46,456 nucleotides of DNA, taken from NCBI GenBank assembly GCA_003254885.1, contig QANT01000439.1, positions 1-46,456 of the forward strand, written 5' to 3'. Source of the DNA: Purshia tridentata. Taxonomy: Eukaryota; Streptophyta; Magnoliopsida; Rosales; Rosaceae. A model generated the notes under the pieces. It saw nothing but the letters and a program-made list of their open reading frames with translations. It was not told where the DNA came from and ran no database searches. The first letter of the stretch is position 1, and each line of letters opens with the position of its first letter. Of this stretch, positions 23,063 through 34,080 are shown one piece after another. Made by a program: the position numbers and the translations under genes.

Positions 23063-23678
23063 GAGCATCTTCAAAAGACTCTAGTAAAATCACTCTTCAA
23101 ATTCACATTTGATGACCTATGTGGCAATTTGAAAAGTGATATTTGCTACTTAAATTTTTTAATCTCTAAGAGACTCTTCTAATTTTAAATATTTGTATCC
23201 ATTCTATGCACTAATATTTATATTTTTATTTGTACTAATTATTTGTATTTATTTTATACAATACTTATTTTTAAAGTTTAATTTATTCAATTAAAATTTC
23301 TAACTAGAGAAAAGAGAATGAAAAATGTATGGAAATATAAACAAAATTAAATATCATTAATATTTGAAGAAAGGTTTCTAACTAGAGAAAAGAGAATGAA
23401 AAATGTATGGAAATATAAACAAAATTAAATATCATTAATATTTGAAGAAAGGAGAGAGGGTCCTAGATTTGAAAAGAGAGAAATTGAATTGTCAAATTAA
23501 GATTCATTTTGAAAGGTCTTTTGAAGCCTAAAATGCTCTTCTCTCTCTTCAAAAAATGAATAGAAATTGAATTGTCAAATTAAGATTCATTTTGAAAGGT
23601 CTTTTGAAGCCTAAAATGCTCTTCTCTCTCTTCAAAAAATGAAGAATTATTCATTTGAAGAGCCTTTTGAAGATGCTC
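23063..23678. mobile_element. PIF/Harbinger-type MITE with internal tandem duplications
   Basis: The left end gagcatcttcaaaagactc is matched inversely by the right end (gagccttttgaagatgctc, one difference). The 3 bases taa lie directly on both sides (23060-23062 and 23679-23681), the target type of PIF/Harbinger elements. Inside are two separate tandem duplications: a 78-bp unit (23297-23374, 23375-23452) and an 83-bp unit (23479-23561, 23562-23644). The element lies just downstream of the CAD gene, within about 235 bp of its stop codon. Confidence 0.7.
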
Positions 23679-23912
23679 TAAGATTTGATATCTTTCACTC
23701 TTATCGACAACAAATACAATGGCCCCATCACCCCAATCACAATGCACTACATCACGATTGAAGGATTGAAAACAAAACAAACATCAAATTATACGAAAAC
23801 ACCATTTCAGCATCTTTTTTTTCCATATTTATTTATTTTTTTAAGAAAAAAAAAGAAAACAAAAACAGAAGACAGAGTACTCAATGCAGACAGAATCCTA
23901 TGATTTTTCTTT

Positions 23913-25814
23913 CTATTGTTGATTAAGATTGCTGCCGGCAACATCCACCACGAACCGGTACCTAACATCGTTCTTCTCCAACCTCTCAAAGGCTTTGTTG
24001 ATGTAATCCATCTTAACCACTTCAATCATTGATTTTACTTCTTTCTCTTTGCAAAATTCAAGCATCTCTTCCATCTCCTTCATGCTTCCCACAAAGCTCC
24101 CTGTGATTGTCTTCCTCCCTGCACATAATTGCATAACAGAGAAAGTAAATTATCTATTAAGCACCGGTTAAACTCAAAAAATCTAAATTGTTAAAGAATG
24201 AGTCAATAATATATATCAAATTAATACTTTTTCCGTCACATGATGACACCTTATCTTGCATATTATTGAAGAATTGGGTTGGAAGTTTCGAATCCAAAAA
24301 CTCTCCAACAACTTTGATAACATGCTAGATAATTATTGAAGTTCATAAACTTAAATTTTGAAAAATGGGTCAATAGTGTAAAAACAAGTTCAACCACACA
24401 TCCAAGAGAAAAAGGAATTCTTTAATAGCTAGACTAGATAGAGCAATTAAGAAACAGAGCATCCATTCTCCAAATCCATTAACCCAGAAAAAAATGATTT
24501 TAAATTTGCAAGAAAAAGAGAGACAGTGATAGAAGTGAGGCTGACCAAGCATGAGCAAGGGGGACATAAATTGTAGAGGGGTGCTGATAACACCCATCAA
24601 GATCAATTTGCCATCAAGCTTGAGCAAAGATAGGTAAGGCTCAAGGGGGTGGTTTACAGGCACAGTGTCAATAATGTAATCCAGTGAGTCAGCAGCCTCT
24701 TGCATTTTAGTGGTATCTGAGCTGATCAAGTACTCATCAGCCCCAATATGCTCCAAAGCCTCCTCTCTCTTCTTATCTGAAGAGCTTATCACTGTCACAT
24801 GGTGTCCCATAGCCTTTGCTATCTTCACCCCCATGTGTCCCACTCCTCCAAGCCCCAATATTGCTCCTCTCAGCCCACTCACTTTCAGACCAAAGTGCCT
24901 CAGTGGGCTGTACACCGTCACCCCCGCACACAGCAGCGGCGCCGCCTGCTCCGGCACCATCCCATCCGGTATCTTCACCACAAACCTTAACAAAAAACCC
25001 ATTGAAAAATCAATCTAAATTACTAGAAACTTTTGTAATTGTCAATCTCAACCCTTAACGAGGTTAAATTTTATTTAAATGTGTGGTTCAGAGAATGGTT
25101 ATTACTTTTGATCGGCGACAAGGGCAGCGGCGAATCCTCCATGGGTGGGCTTGCCATCGGAGTAAACGTCATTGTATGACCAGATTTTCTTGTTGCAGTA
25201 TTGCTCATTCTCTGTCTTGCATGGGTTGCAGTTTCTGCAGGAGCCTACAAGGAGGCCAACTCCCACCACATCTCCTGCTTTGAACTTGGTCACATCTGAT
25301 CCCACCTCCACCACCTCACCAATCACTTCATGCCTGTTTAATAGCAGTCACAAACATACAAGGGAAAATGAAAGAAAGAAGAAGAAGAAGAAGAGAAATT
25401 GGTGGGTTTAGAAATGGAATTGAGTGGAAGAGAAAAGATGGGGAAGTGTAATTTATTACTGTACCCAGCAACCATGGGAAAGTTCGACTGGCCAAGTTCA
25501 TTTTTGATCTGGAGAAGATCAGAGTGGCAAATTCCACAGCAGAGGACTTTTAAGTAAACATCTTCTGGGCCTGTGTTTCTGCAATGATTTTGATTAACAT
25601 AGGATTTCAATAATGAAAGACAAGACAAAAAAAACACACACATAAAAAAAAAAGGGGGAAACCCGAGCACTTATGGTTTCAGTGGGAGAGATCATTTACT
25701 CTGTGTTCAAGATCAGAGATGAGATTACCTAAGAGTGTAGGTGTAGGGTGAGAGAATCCCAGATGAGTCTCTTGCAGCCCATCCTGTTGTTGTTCTCTCC
25801 TCAATGCTACCCAT
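23913..25814 (-). CDS. CAD: Cinnamyl alcohol dehydrogenase (bona fide lignin-type CAD)
   Basis: Five exons on the minus strand: 25729-25814, 25465-25578, 25106-25333, 24546-24985 and 23913-24118, joining to 357 residues with GT-AG introns throughout. It reduces hydroxycinnamaldehydes to monolignols with NADPH in the cytosol. Catalytic zinc ligands are C46 (CCGICHSD), H68 with E69 (AGHEVIGE) and C162 ([10 protein letters not shown]). Structural zinc ligands are C99, C102, C105 and C113. The nucleotide-binding loop GLGGVG is at 187-192, followed by SSSDKK (about 210-215), typical of NADP-preferring CADs. The start [16 protein letters not shown] and the end [11 protein letters not shown] are family-typical. 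Odd: in the active-site segment the His usual at AtCAD5 position 52 is Leu51 here ([12 protein letters not shown]), and the Asp usual at 57 is Glu56. A TATA box and an AC element lie upstream. Intact and probably functional. Confidence 0.95.
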
Positions 25815-25889
25815 GTTCTTTTCCTCAGAGAGAGACAGAGAGAGATGAGTTGGTGAGTGTTCTTGGGGAGAGAATGAGAAAGGCGAGCA

Positions 25890-25897
25890 TATAAATA
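25890..25897 (-). promoter_or_regulatory. TATA box of the CAD gene
   Basis: On the minus strand the sequence reads tatttata, about 76 bp before the CAD start codon, which leaves a leader of about 45 bp. Position and sequence fit a TATA element; the exact transcription start is not shown by the sequence. Confidence 0.5.
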
Positions 25898-25970
25898 CAG
25901 GGGTGGCATAGACAGAAGAAAATACAAAGCAAACTCAGAAAATGGACACCTCAGTAGTGGGTAAGGTTGT

Positions 25971-25977
25971 GGTAGGT
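25971..25977 (-). promoter_or_regulatory. AC element (MYB site) upstream of CAD
   Basis: The minus strand reads cacctaccacaacc, containing ACCTACC, the AC-I element bound by lignin-regulating R2R3-MYB factors in phenylpropanoid promoters. It lies about 75 bp upstream of the TATA box and 157 bp upstream of the start codon, a position suited to function. It supports the view that this CAD is expressed in lignifying tissue. Confidence 0.6.
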
Positions 25978-28900
25978 GAACTATGCATTGGGTTAAAATC
26001 TCTACTTCTCCTAAATAATGGGTCTTACGCATAAAAGAAAAACTTTTGTTTGGTCGTTTTTGTCATATTTAAAAGTAATCACGTTGCAGTTGTAGAAACA
26101 ATTATTTGAATAATGAATTCTAAAATAAATGAAAATTTTGTATAAAGCGGTCAGCAGTGGTGAATGACAAAAACATTGTCAAAAAATTAACTTTAAAATT
26201 GGATATTTTCAGTTGTGGTTGGATAAACCATTCTCTGAATAATGGGTCCCACGCCACACACAATTGTGAATTGTGTTTGCGTACCATAGTTGGTGGGGGT
26301 GGGATTCCAATTCCATGATTTGACTCTAACGTAGGCTGCACAGGATTGGGTTTAAATGTTTGTGAACATTCTGTTGCGTCATCTATATGTCATTGGCCAA
26401 ATCCAAAAAATAATTATTTATATTTATATATTATTTTATATGCTATCATGGATATAAATTTTTTTAATTTTATAATGTCTAATATATACATATTATATAA
26501 ATTATTACGTAAAATAATATTATAATATAAAAATATAAAAAGCCTAGCATTACTATATTGAATTAGCTGAGTTGAAGATGATACGCTGGCTATACTTTAT
26601 TGGACTGCTGTGAAAAAGAAGATAAGATGGGATTGAGAGCAATCATTTCATTCATTTCCCACGATGTTGCACTGTTTTTATCTTTTAAGCAATTGCGTTA
26701 TATGTGTTTTATCTTTCTTAGATATTTTCGGGAACATTTTAGGTTTTACTTTTGGTTTCATTTAACTATTCATCACAGTGACACTAGCATCATGGGCATG
26801 CCAATTCAAACTAGATAACCTACTCAAGTATGGTTATTTAGACTTAAAACTTAAAAGTGGCGATTTTACACCTTAAATTAATCAATTTTGTCAAAAATAA
26901 GATCAAAACCTGTAAGAAAAGCACATAAACATCACGCTGATCGTACAAGCTTGAAAACTTAACAAGCAACTTTACGCGTAAATTTTTCTTTAATAAGAGA
27001 TGTAATACTATTAATATGGTATAAATATCTATATATATATTTTTTGTTTCAATTAAGGGTTCATCATATGCTAAAGTTTTGAAACTATTTTCTACTGTAT
27101 ATGTATCACATGCCGACATAGTTTCTGGCATTACTGAAACATGGCACAAAATGACAGCCCCTTGAAAAGACTGAATTTCATTGTTTAGTGGTACCTGATT
27201 TCTTAGTCGTGCATACATCAAATAATCTACAATCTGTGCAGCTAAATTATATATGAAACCTTGTCGTTGGAATGGCAAACAAAATTAATTTTTGTATTCT
27301 TCTGTCTGAAAATGCTGTTTAAAAAGATTATTTTATATATAATTTAGTGATTAAGAGTATTTACTCATGCATATGATGTCTCGAGTTTAAATCACTTATC
27401 TTATATTGATTTTCTTCCAAGTTTTCTTTCTTTCTTTTAATTTACCCACTTATTGATTTTGACAATTCGTAAAGCAAAGCTCAAGTACCCTGTTTCATTG
27501 TCATTACAGAAGAGGAATCCAAATTGCTACATAAATTTGCCAAGACATGCATTTGACGTTCACTAGCTGCTTGTTCCTATGACTTGTAGACTTCTCAGCT
27601 GTAATCTAAGTCTAAGGTGGGTTAAGATAGCTACATGCCACCTAATAACAAGTTTATTGTACATAGAAGATGGTCATGGCACCCTTTACATTGATGCAGG
27701 TGGTCCTAGTGACTTAATTGCATTTGCAAAAGAAAAAAAAAGAAGAAAAAAAGTTATATAACTTTCTTTAGTGTAAAGTTAATTTTACGTAGTTTTTGTG
27801 ATAAGAATCAGGATTAAACTAGATTTAAATCTTGTCTGTATAGCATTTATCCTTATACTCAAAAGTTCTAGTTGGTGAGCTCCATCAGATCTTTGGACAA
27901 AAAAATCGAGGAAGAGTATTGAGGATGTTGAAAGTCGAGAGATGCTGCTGCTGCATTCACATTTTGTTCTAACCAGCACCATGCAAACAGAAAAGAACAT
28001 ATATAATTTAGAATAGAAGCATCATTAGTTTACAGCAAGTTGGTATTAGGGAATCAAACAATAACCCCAAATTGAATTTCATGTAGAAGTCCAATTAAGA
28101 TGCTCCTCTTGACCTTTTGTTTANCTTCAAATACTCATAAATTTGCCACTTATCCTTTCCAATCCAATCCTAGACACCAAACGAGGCCAAAAGTTCTAGT
28201 TGGTGAGCTCCATCAGATCTTTGGACAAAAAAATCGAGGAAGAGTATTGAGGATGTTGAAAGTCGAGAGATGCTGCTGCTGCATTCACATTTTGTTCTAA
28301 CCAGCACCATGCAAACAGAAAAGAACATATATAATTTAGAATAGAAGCATCATTAGTTTACAGCAAGTTGGTATTAGGGAATCAAACAATAACCCCAAAT
28401 TGAATTTCATGTAGAAGTCCAATTAAGATGCTCCTCTTGACCTTTTGTTTACTGATGGACTGAGATGAGACCCAAGAAACCCCCAAAAAGTAATACCCTA
28501 AATAGTAATCAATTAGTCAAATAAAATGAAAAGATGACCAACATGAAGAGGGTCAAATAGCTGTTAAGACTAAATGTCAAAAAAAACACATTTTAGTCTA
28601 ATTGGGATATTCCCTCTCTCATTTGTTTGGTCTACATGGTTGCCACTAATAGAATCCAAGTGACCCGTAAGAAGAAAGATGAGGGGTGTCATAACCTAGT
28701 TATGGTATGCCAGTCTCTATATTTGGAAAGTAAGAATCCAAGTGCATGACCACAAAGAATCCAATTATTTGATTAAATTTATCCCTAAAAGTAAGTTGTT
28801 TCTCATATTAAATTTCCATACCTGTTCTCCACTACATTGTGCACTTGAAGATTCTAACACTCATGCAATCATGCCAATTTAAGCACAGAACTACAGAAGC

Positions 28901-29946
28901 AACTATTTTCTTCCATGTAAATTGCCTTCAAAACCTTGCAAAGATAAGAGAAATGGAAGTACAAACAAAGATTACTAGCAGTCTAGCATTACTATATATA
29001 GAGGTGATGACACATATTATCACAAGTTGGACACCCATGAAAGTACCTAAAACATAAAGTTGAACACCCACACATGTTATCATGTTTCATATAGCAATTG
29101 AATCGGGTCAGCCATATCAAATGCCACTGAGAACGCGAAGTAATCTGACTTATTTCAGTTGTTGCTAATGTATCATGACTTTTAAAAGGCACATTTATGA
29201 CAAAATCTCTGCAACTTTAAAGCTGCAACAAGGATTGCTCTTCCCCATTTCAAACCTATTTTAAGGCTTCCTGTTATTCAATATTTCTTTGAAAATGATG
29301 CTCAACCTACAGAAATTCTTCAAAGAGGCAGGTTTTTACACTGCAACTAGTTCATACAAGTAGGCTTTGATACATGAAATTAGAAAAAAAGACAGGTTTT
29401 ACACTACAAGTGGGGACCCAACGATTTCCCCATAGACTCTACAGGAGGTGTGGACCATGCAATGTGCTTGAATTAAATAAAACTAGTTCACATTGTTTAC
29501 AATTAGGAGTTGTAACTTGAAGCCATAACTGATAAGGTTGTCCTGCAAGCACAAAAAGATTTACTGGTTTAACAATATTTTTTCAAGTATCGACATAGAA
29601 GAATGAAATGAAAAATTGCACTTGGTTCATAGACAGTGACAAACCAATACTTACAGGCTACATGAAAACCACACAATGGGTTACCTTGTTCAACACGATA
29701 GGCTAGTCATGAACCAACTGAACCTTTATCCTTTTTCTCGTGTCATAAAATATAAAAAAAAAAGAACATAACTGCGAAATATTTTCACCAAGCCATGCAC
29801 GGATTGCATGTTTGTTAAATCCATAACACTTGAGTTAGTAATTAATCTCATAAGGGATTTCACTTGATTATGCAAGTTAAGACTGCCATCAAATGACAAG
29901 TGAAGAACGTACCTAAAATAATAATAAAGTGAATGAACAAAGCAGC
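25978..29946. other. Long intergenic region between CAD and the pseudouridine synthase gene
   Basis: No gene is recognised in this 4-kb stretch. Phrases aataatgggtcttacgc (about 26015) and aataatgggtcccacgc (about 26238) recur about 220 bp apart. About 26400-26540 is extremely AT-rich. A weak tRNA-like phrase pair (ttagtgattaagag at about 27344, ctcgagtttaaatc at about 27380) may be a SINE relic. 27861-28451 contains an N-linked duplication. Open frames here (for example 26844-27278 minus) lack any recognisable domain. Confidence 0.4.
27861..28451. repeat. 263-bp direct duplication around a single-N gap
   Basis: The segment 27861-28123 is repeated base for base, as far as I can see, at 28189-28451. 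An N stands at 28124 exactly at the end of the first copy. The 64 bases after the N (28125-28188) do not match the sequence preceding the first copy. An unmerged contig overlap or two haplotypes placed in series is the likeliest explanation. Confidence 0.8.
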
Positions 29947-32454
29947 TTATAAGATTCTAGTTGTAGCTAAAGAATTTGTAATATCCCAACTTCTTTGCAT
30001 GTATGAGGGTAGAGGAGCAACCAACTCTAGGCTTCCCAGCCCTGAAAGATCACAATCTGACTGCAGCTTCAAATTTTGCAAAGCCAGATAAACATTAGGC
30101 AAAACCATTTCTTTACAATGAAGATGTAAGCGGGGATTCTTTTCGGAGATGCTTCCACTGTCCATATTGAGATCAAAAGGAAGGTTTTTTCTTTTGAGAA
30201 GCTCCTCATTTAAATGACATTCAATATTAGACCAAGCTAAAGGTTTCCAGTTCTTATGGGTTTGCCACCCATATTTGTAGTCTCCAACTATCGGTGTTCC
30301 CAAAGCCTCTGCACAGTGTACACGCAGCTGTAGTTCCCACACATGGTTAGAGGAATTATGCAAAGTGAAAAGTGACTCTGTAACTAAGGAATAAAGCTGC
30401 AAACAGACATCATGAAAAGTGTTTAGTTCTGATCCATACCTGATGTTTTCGACCAGTAAGAGGGGTTAGCTCTAACCATGTGTAACCTGCATCACTAGTA
30501 GTAGAATATCAGAAGCGCATATACTTAGAGGGAAATATTATTTGTCAAAGAATTGGTGAAAAAATATAGAAAGTAGCTGAGAATTCTGTGCCAAATTATC
30601 TTCATTCATAAATTTTGGGAGCCAAAAGTAGAGACTAAAAATGCAGCATGCATCACATCACCAAAATTACCCTAGACAGCCCTCTCTAAATAGAGCATGA
30701 ACACATACTTATGTGCAATGGCATTAGAGTTTGTTGCTAACCAGGACATGATGATCCAATCACTTTGTACTTTGTAATTGCATGCTGAGCTGACAAAGTT
30801 TGTGAATTGTTCATAACCATGATTCGATCTGATTTACCATTGGCCACCACCACCTGAAAGCAATCAAAGCCCCAAAATATTCTAACTTCAGTAAATTAGT
30901 CAATTTAATTTCTGAATTGATATTTGCTCAATGCATCCCTCAGGTACTACAACAAAGCACTCAACCACAGAAATAAAATTGAGAGCTAGATTTTAACTGG
31001 TTTTTTTTGTTTTGTTTTTGTTTTGTAAAGGGTAATCTTTAGGTGTGTGTGTGTGGTGGGGTGGGTGGGTGGGTGGCAGAGTGAGTGCATTCAAAATTCA
31101 AGAGTATTCTAACCTTTCCCAAAGGTGCTGAGATTAACCCCTTTCGTTGTCTGGGAGATCCAACGACAAGTGCCCAATACCTTTTTTGCAGAATTCTTTT
31201 TGCATTGTCGATTACCTTTAAAACATAAACAACTATGAGGTAGATTGACATGAAACATAACTAACAACCTCATAACCTCACATGAACATGCATGGATCCT
31301 GCCATGAGCAAACACAAGCAGAGAAAAAATTGACATGTACTCACATCATTTGATGCTCCAAAAGTTTTCTCTCGGAAAATAGAATGCAAAACTGTTGCAC
31401 TTGTTTGTGTCCTTCCCATCACCAGGACACCACTACTATCTCTGTCAAGTCTATGTACCTAAGAAACACAAAGCTTATTAAAAGAAAAAGAAAAAATAAA
31501 AACAAACACAAAGCTTGTTCATGGAAGATAGATAATCCATATAATCCAAGGATTTCTGGGGAAATAGAAAAGACCATGCAAGTAAGAACTTGATACAATA
31601 ATCAAAATTTTAAAACAAGCATCATTCTAAATTTTACATATTCATGAACATTGTTTGTTTTTCTACCGCCCATCCAAGAATTAGATTAGTTGTATATATT
31701 GGCTAGAGCTTCTCAAAAGTGGCTTGATTCACATAATAAAATAGTCATGCAATGAATATCTCTTTTCCATTCCATATTCACTCTAGATTTCTACTACCAC
31801 ACCGAAGGTCCCCATCCCATATTTTAGAAGTCCTACAAATATACTGCTTACTTACAGTCATTGATAATGAATTCTGCACAAACTGTAATTTACTACAAAC
31901 TCACCAGCCGAGGGGGTTCTGAGAAGTTATAACTTAAACAAGTGGCAGCCAGTTCATCTAAGCTTCTTTTGATTCCAATACCACCCTGTTCAAACATCAT
32001 ATAATTCAATACTGGAATCAAATTAAACTACCCACAGACCAAAAGTACAACAATAACCATCAACGAAGCATCAGTAGCTCACCTGAACTGGCATTCCAGG
32101 AGGTTTATTGATGACAATAATGGCTGGATCCTAATTTCAAAATAACATGCGTCTTGAGTCATATAATTTAAGCAAGACAGATAGGTCAATACGCACACAA
32201 CCAACAGAGGTCAAAGTTATGAACCTTGTACAACTCAAGGCTACGAATAAAGTTCACTTCTTCTTCACTACAATGGCACTCTTGTTTGTCATTGGGGCGC
32301 CCTTGTTTATCATTGGGGAACTCTTGCACACTAATAGGAAGATGTATTCGATCTCCTATATTCATTGAATCTTTAGCTGACACCTTCCAATAAATTAAAA
32401 TCAGAAAAAAAAAAAAAAAAAAAAAAATTTCCCATATAGATTACAAAACATACN

Positions 32455-32487
<33 letters not shown>

Positions 32488-33057
32488 CCATATAGATTAC
32501 AAAACATACTCTATCAAATATTAGTTACCCTTTTAAGTGGGCGCTCAAGTTGAACTCCTTCACCAGAACATTCCATGTTACACGATTCTCTTCGAACCTG
32601 TAATAACAATCAAGCAAACAGCTTTCAATCAACTTTCAAAAACCCATTTTCAACTTGTACTCAAATTTCAAAATTTTCAATATCTGTGTGTGGCAACCTG
32701 TCTGAGGCGAAAGAGCTTCTGAACGAGGCTTCTGGGAAGCTCCGGGCAGCACCGGGTGACCCATTTAAGCGCCGTGGTTGTGGTGGTGTTGGTGGCAGTA
32801 ATTATATCTCTGCTGCCGCCGTTCGAAAGCTTGCGAGAGAGCTCTTTTCCCAAAGTGGCGCCGTTTACGGTGGCGGTGAACGGAGGTAAAGTGAACCATG
32901 TTCCACCTCGCTTTTCTTTATCTTCGTTGAACGCTTCACTGGTGGAGTAAGATTGCCACTGGTGGAAGGCTGAGATGGAAAGCCTCGCACCGCCGAGTGC
33001 GGCGGTGGACGGTGGCGAACGGTGGAGGAGTCGGCGGAGGAGCACGCGATTCACCAT
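29947..33057 (-). CDS. RluA-family RNA pseudouridine synthase, mitochondrial type
   Basis: Ten exons on the minus strand: 32698-33057, 32529-32597, 32225-32383, 32083-32130, 31905-31985, 31345-31458, 31114-31215, 30742-30853, 30440-30486 and 29947-30327. They join in frame to 490 residues. The enzyme isomerises uridine to pseudouridine in RNA. The catalytic loop HRLDRDSSG places the nucleophile at D244. Other motifs are [18 protein letters not shown] (288-296) and TGRKHQLRVH (359-368), all typical of the RluA class. An S4-like RNA-binding segment (about 100-160, [17 protein letters not shown] and MNIGDRIHL) precedes the catalytic domain. The first 40 residues are rich in Arg/Ser/Leu with no acidic residue, fitting a mitochondrial presequence. 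It resembles the plant RNA pseudouridine synthase 3/4 group; which rRNA or other site it modifies is not known from sequence. An N gap falls in intron 2, outside coding sequence. Confidence 0.92.
32404..32509. repeat. A-rich duplicated stretch around an N gap in intron 2
   Basis: A long A run followed by tttcccatatagattacaaa occurs twice, separated by an N at 32454. This is an assembly join at a homopolymer, inside intron 2 of the pseudouridine synthase gene. The true intron is probably about 55 bp shorter than shown. Confidence 0.8.
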
Positions 33058-33310
33058 GCTTGTGATTTTGGGGTTTGGGGGGGGGGGTTGGTTTAAGATT
33101 GTGACAGTGATTAGCGAGAGTCACTATGAAGAGACAAAAAAAAAAAAACGGAGAAGGGGTTTCGTACCGCGAAATTCACAACGGTCTCCGGAGCCAAGTA
33201 AACTGATATTTTTTATGAGCCTGACGTTTGTTGGCCCAATTAATAATAGGCTGATATTTTTAATGGGCTCTGACTATGACTAGTTTCTTTATACACCATA
33301 AAATATGTTT
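33058..33310. promoter_or_regulatory. Upstream region of the pseudouridine synthase gene
   Basis: This region should hold the leader and promoter for the minus-strand gene starting at 33057. It contains a G run (about 33077-33087) and an A run (about 33137-33148). No TATA box stands out, which is usual for housekeeping genes. A Mutator-type MITE begins 254 bp upstream of the start codon. Confidence 0.35.
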
Positions 33311-33447
33311 GGCCCAGGCTATACCGACCACCCTAAGTTGCTATGTTGACCACCCTCATTTTAATTTAGTAAAACTCATTTTTACCCTATAGCAAAATGA
33401 CCATAAAGGACACATAGCAGCTTAGGGTGGTCGGTATAGCCTGGGCC
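33311..33447. mobile_element. Mutator-type MITE, near-perfect hairpin, 9-bp target duplication
   Basis: The left 36 bases (ggcccaggctataccgacc...) are the inverse complement of the right 36 with one mismatch, leaving a centre of about 65 bp. The 9 bases aatatgttt flank it on both sides (33302-33310 and 33448-33456), the target size of Mutator-like elements. No coding capacity. The nearly identical termini suggest a young insertion. Confidence 0.8.
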
Positions 33448-33900
33448 AATATGTTTTGGACACCCATACATACATACCCCATTTAAATTATGAAATTACT
33501 CCAACCATTTTTAAAAATAGTAAATACAGTAAATGTTAAGAAATTCCCTTCCAGACTTTACAAAAAATATACATTTTAATTTTGTTTTTTCTAAAAAAAA
33601 TCAGGTAAGTTGTGTATTCAAACTCTTGTGATTATTAGCCAGCTATAATTATTTCCTAAATTCTAAACATAAAAGAAATAGAGTGAGCCGAGAGAGTCGG
33701 TGCCTCCCTTCCCCTGCGTCGTTAACCACCCACACACACCATATGATTTTGGTGTAAATGTTACTTTCACTTTTCTTTTTCTTTCTTTCGTTTGTTTTAT
33801 ATTAATATTCAAAATTTGATGTCGATCACGAAATTTGCGTTTGATCAGTAACATAAAAAGATAAAGAGAACATATATTTCTCACACACAAAACGCTTTAG
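33448..33900. other. AT-rich spacer
   Basis: No gene is seen. It separates the Mutator-type MITE from the decayed PIP-like copy. An open frame at 33663-33890 (minus) has no recognisable feature. Confidence 0.35.
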
Positions 33901-34080
33901 AGTCCAATTAATATTAAACTGAGTAACTATATCATGGATATCTTGGATTAGAGCAACAAAATTTTGGGACCTTGGATTTCCAGCCATTTTGATTATGTGG
34001 TATTTATCGCAAAGCAATTCAAGTTCTAGAGTTGCATGAGAATATTGGTTGGTATAGGCCCTACAAGAATGCATGCATTA
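33875..34080 (-). pseudogene. Decayed PIP-like peptide precursor (5' part only)
   Basis: On the minus strand an ATG at 33987 begins MAGNPRSQNFVALI, which lines up with the start of the intact precursor at 35801 (MAENIARPQSFGALLL). The alignment continues at DNA level through the signal-peptide region (agtttaatattaattggact against agttttacttttcttggaat). The sequence upstream also matches: ttggttggtatagg...acaagaatg here against ttggtttgtataggg...acaagatg before the intact gene. The hydrophobic core has been replaced by polar residues (QDIHDIVTQF), and no S-G-P-S-P-G motif follows. The reading is a duplicated copy that lost its signal peptide and its peptide motifs. The similarity was judged by eye at roughly 70%. 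Confidence 0.5.

Noticed and set aside
24710..25018. 102-residue plus-strand frame over CAD exon 4
   Set aside because: It is antisense to the well-supported CAD coding exon and reflects its codon composition.
26844..27278. 144-residue minus-strand frame
   Set aside because: It starts at a non-ATG codon, has no recognisable domain, and its later part is AT-driven low-complexity sequence.
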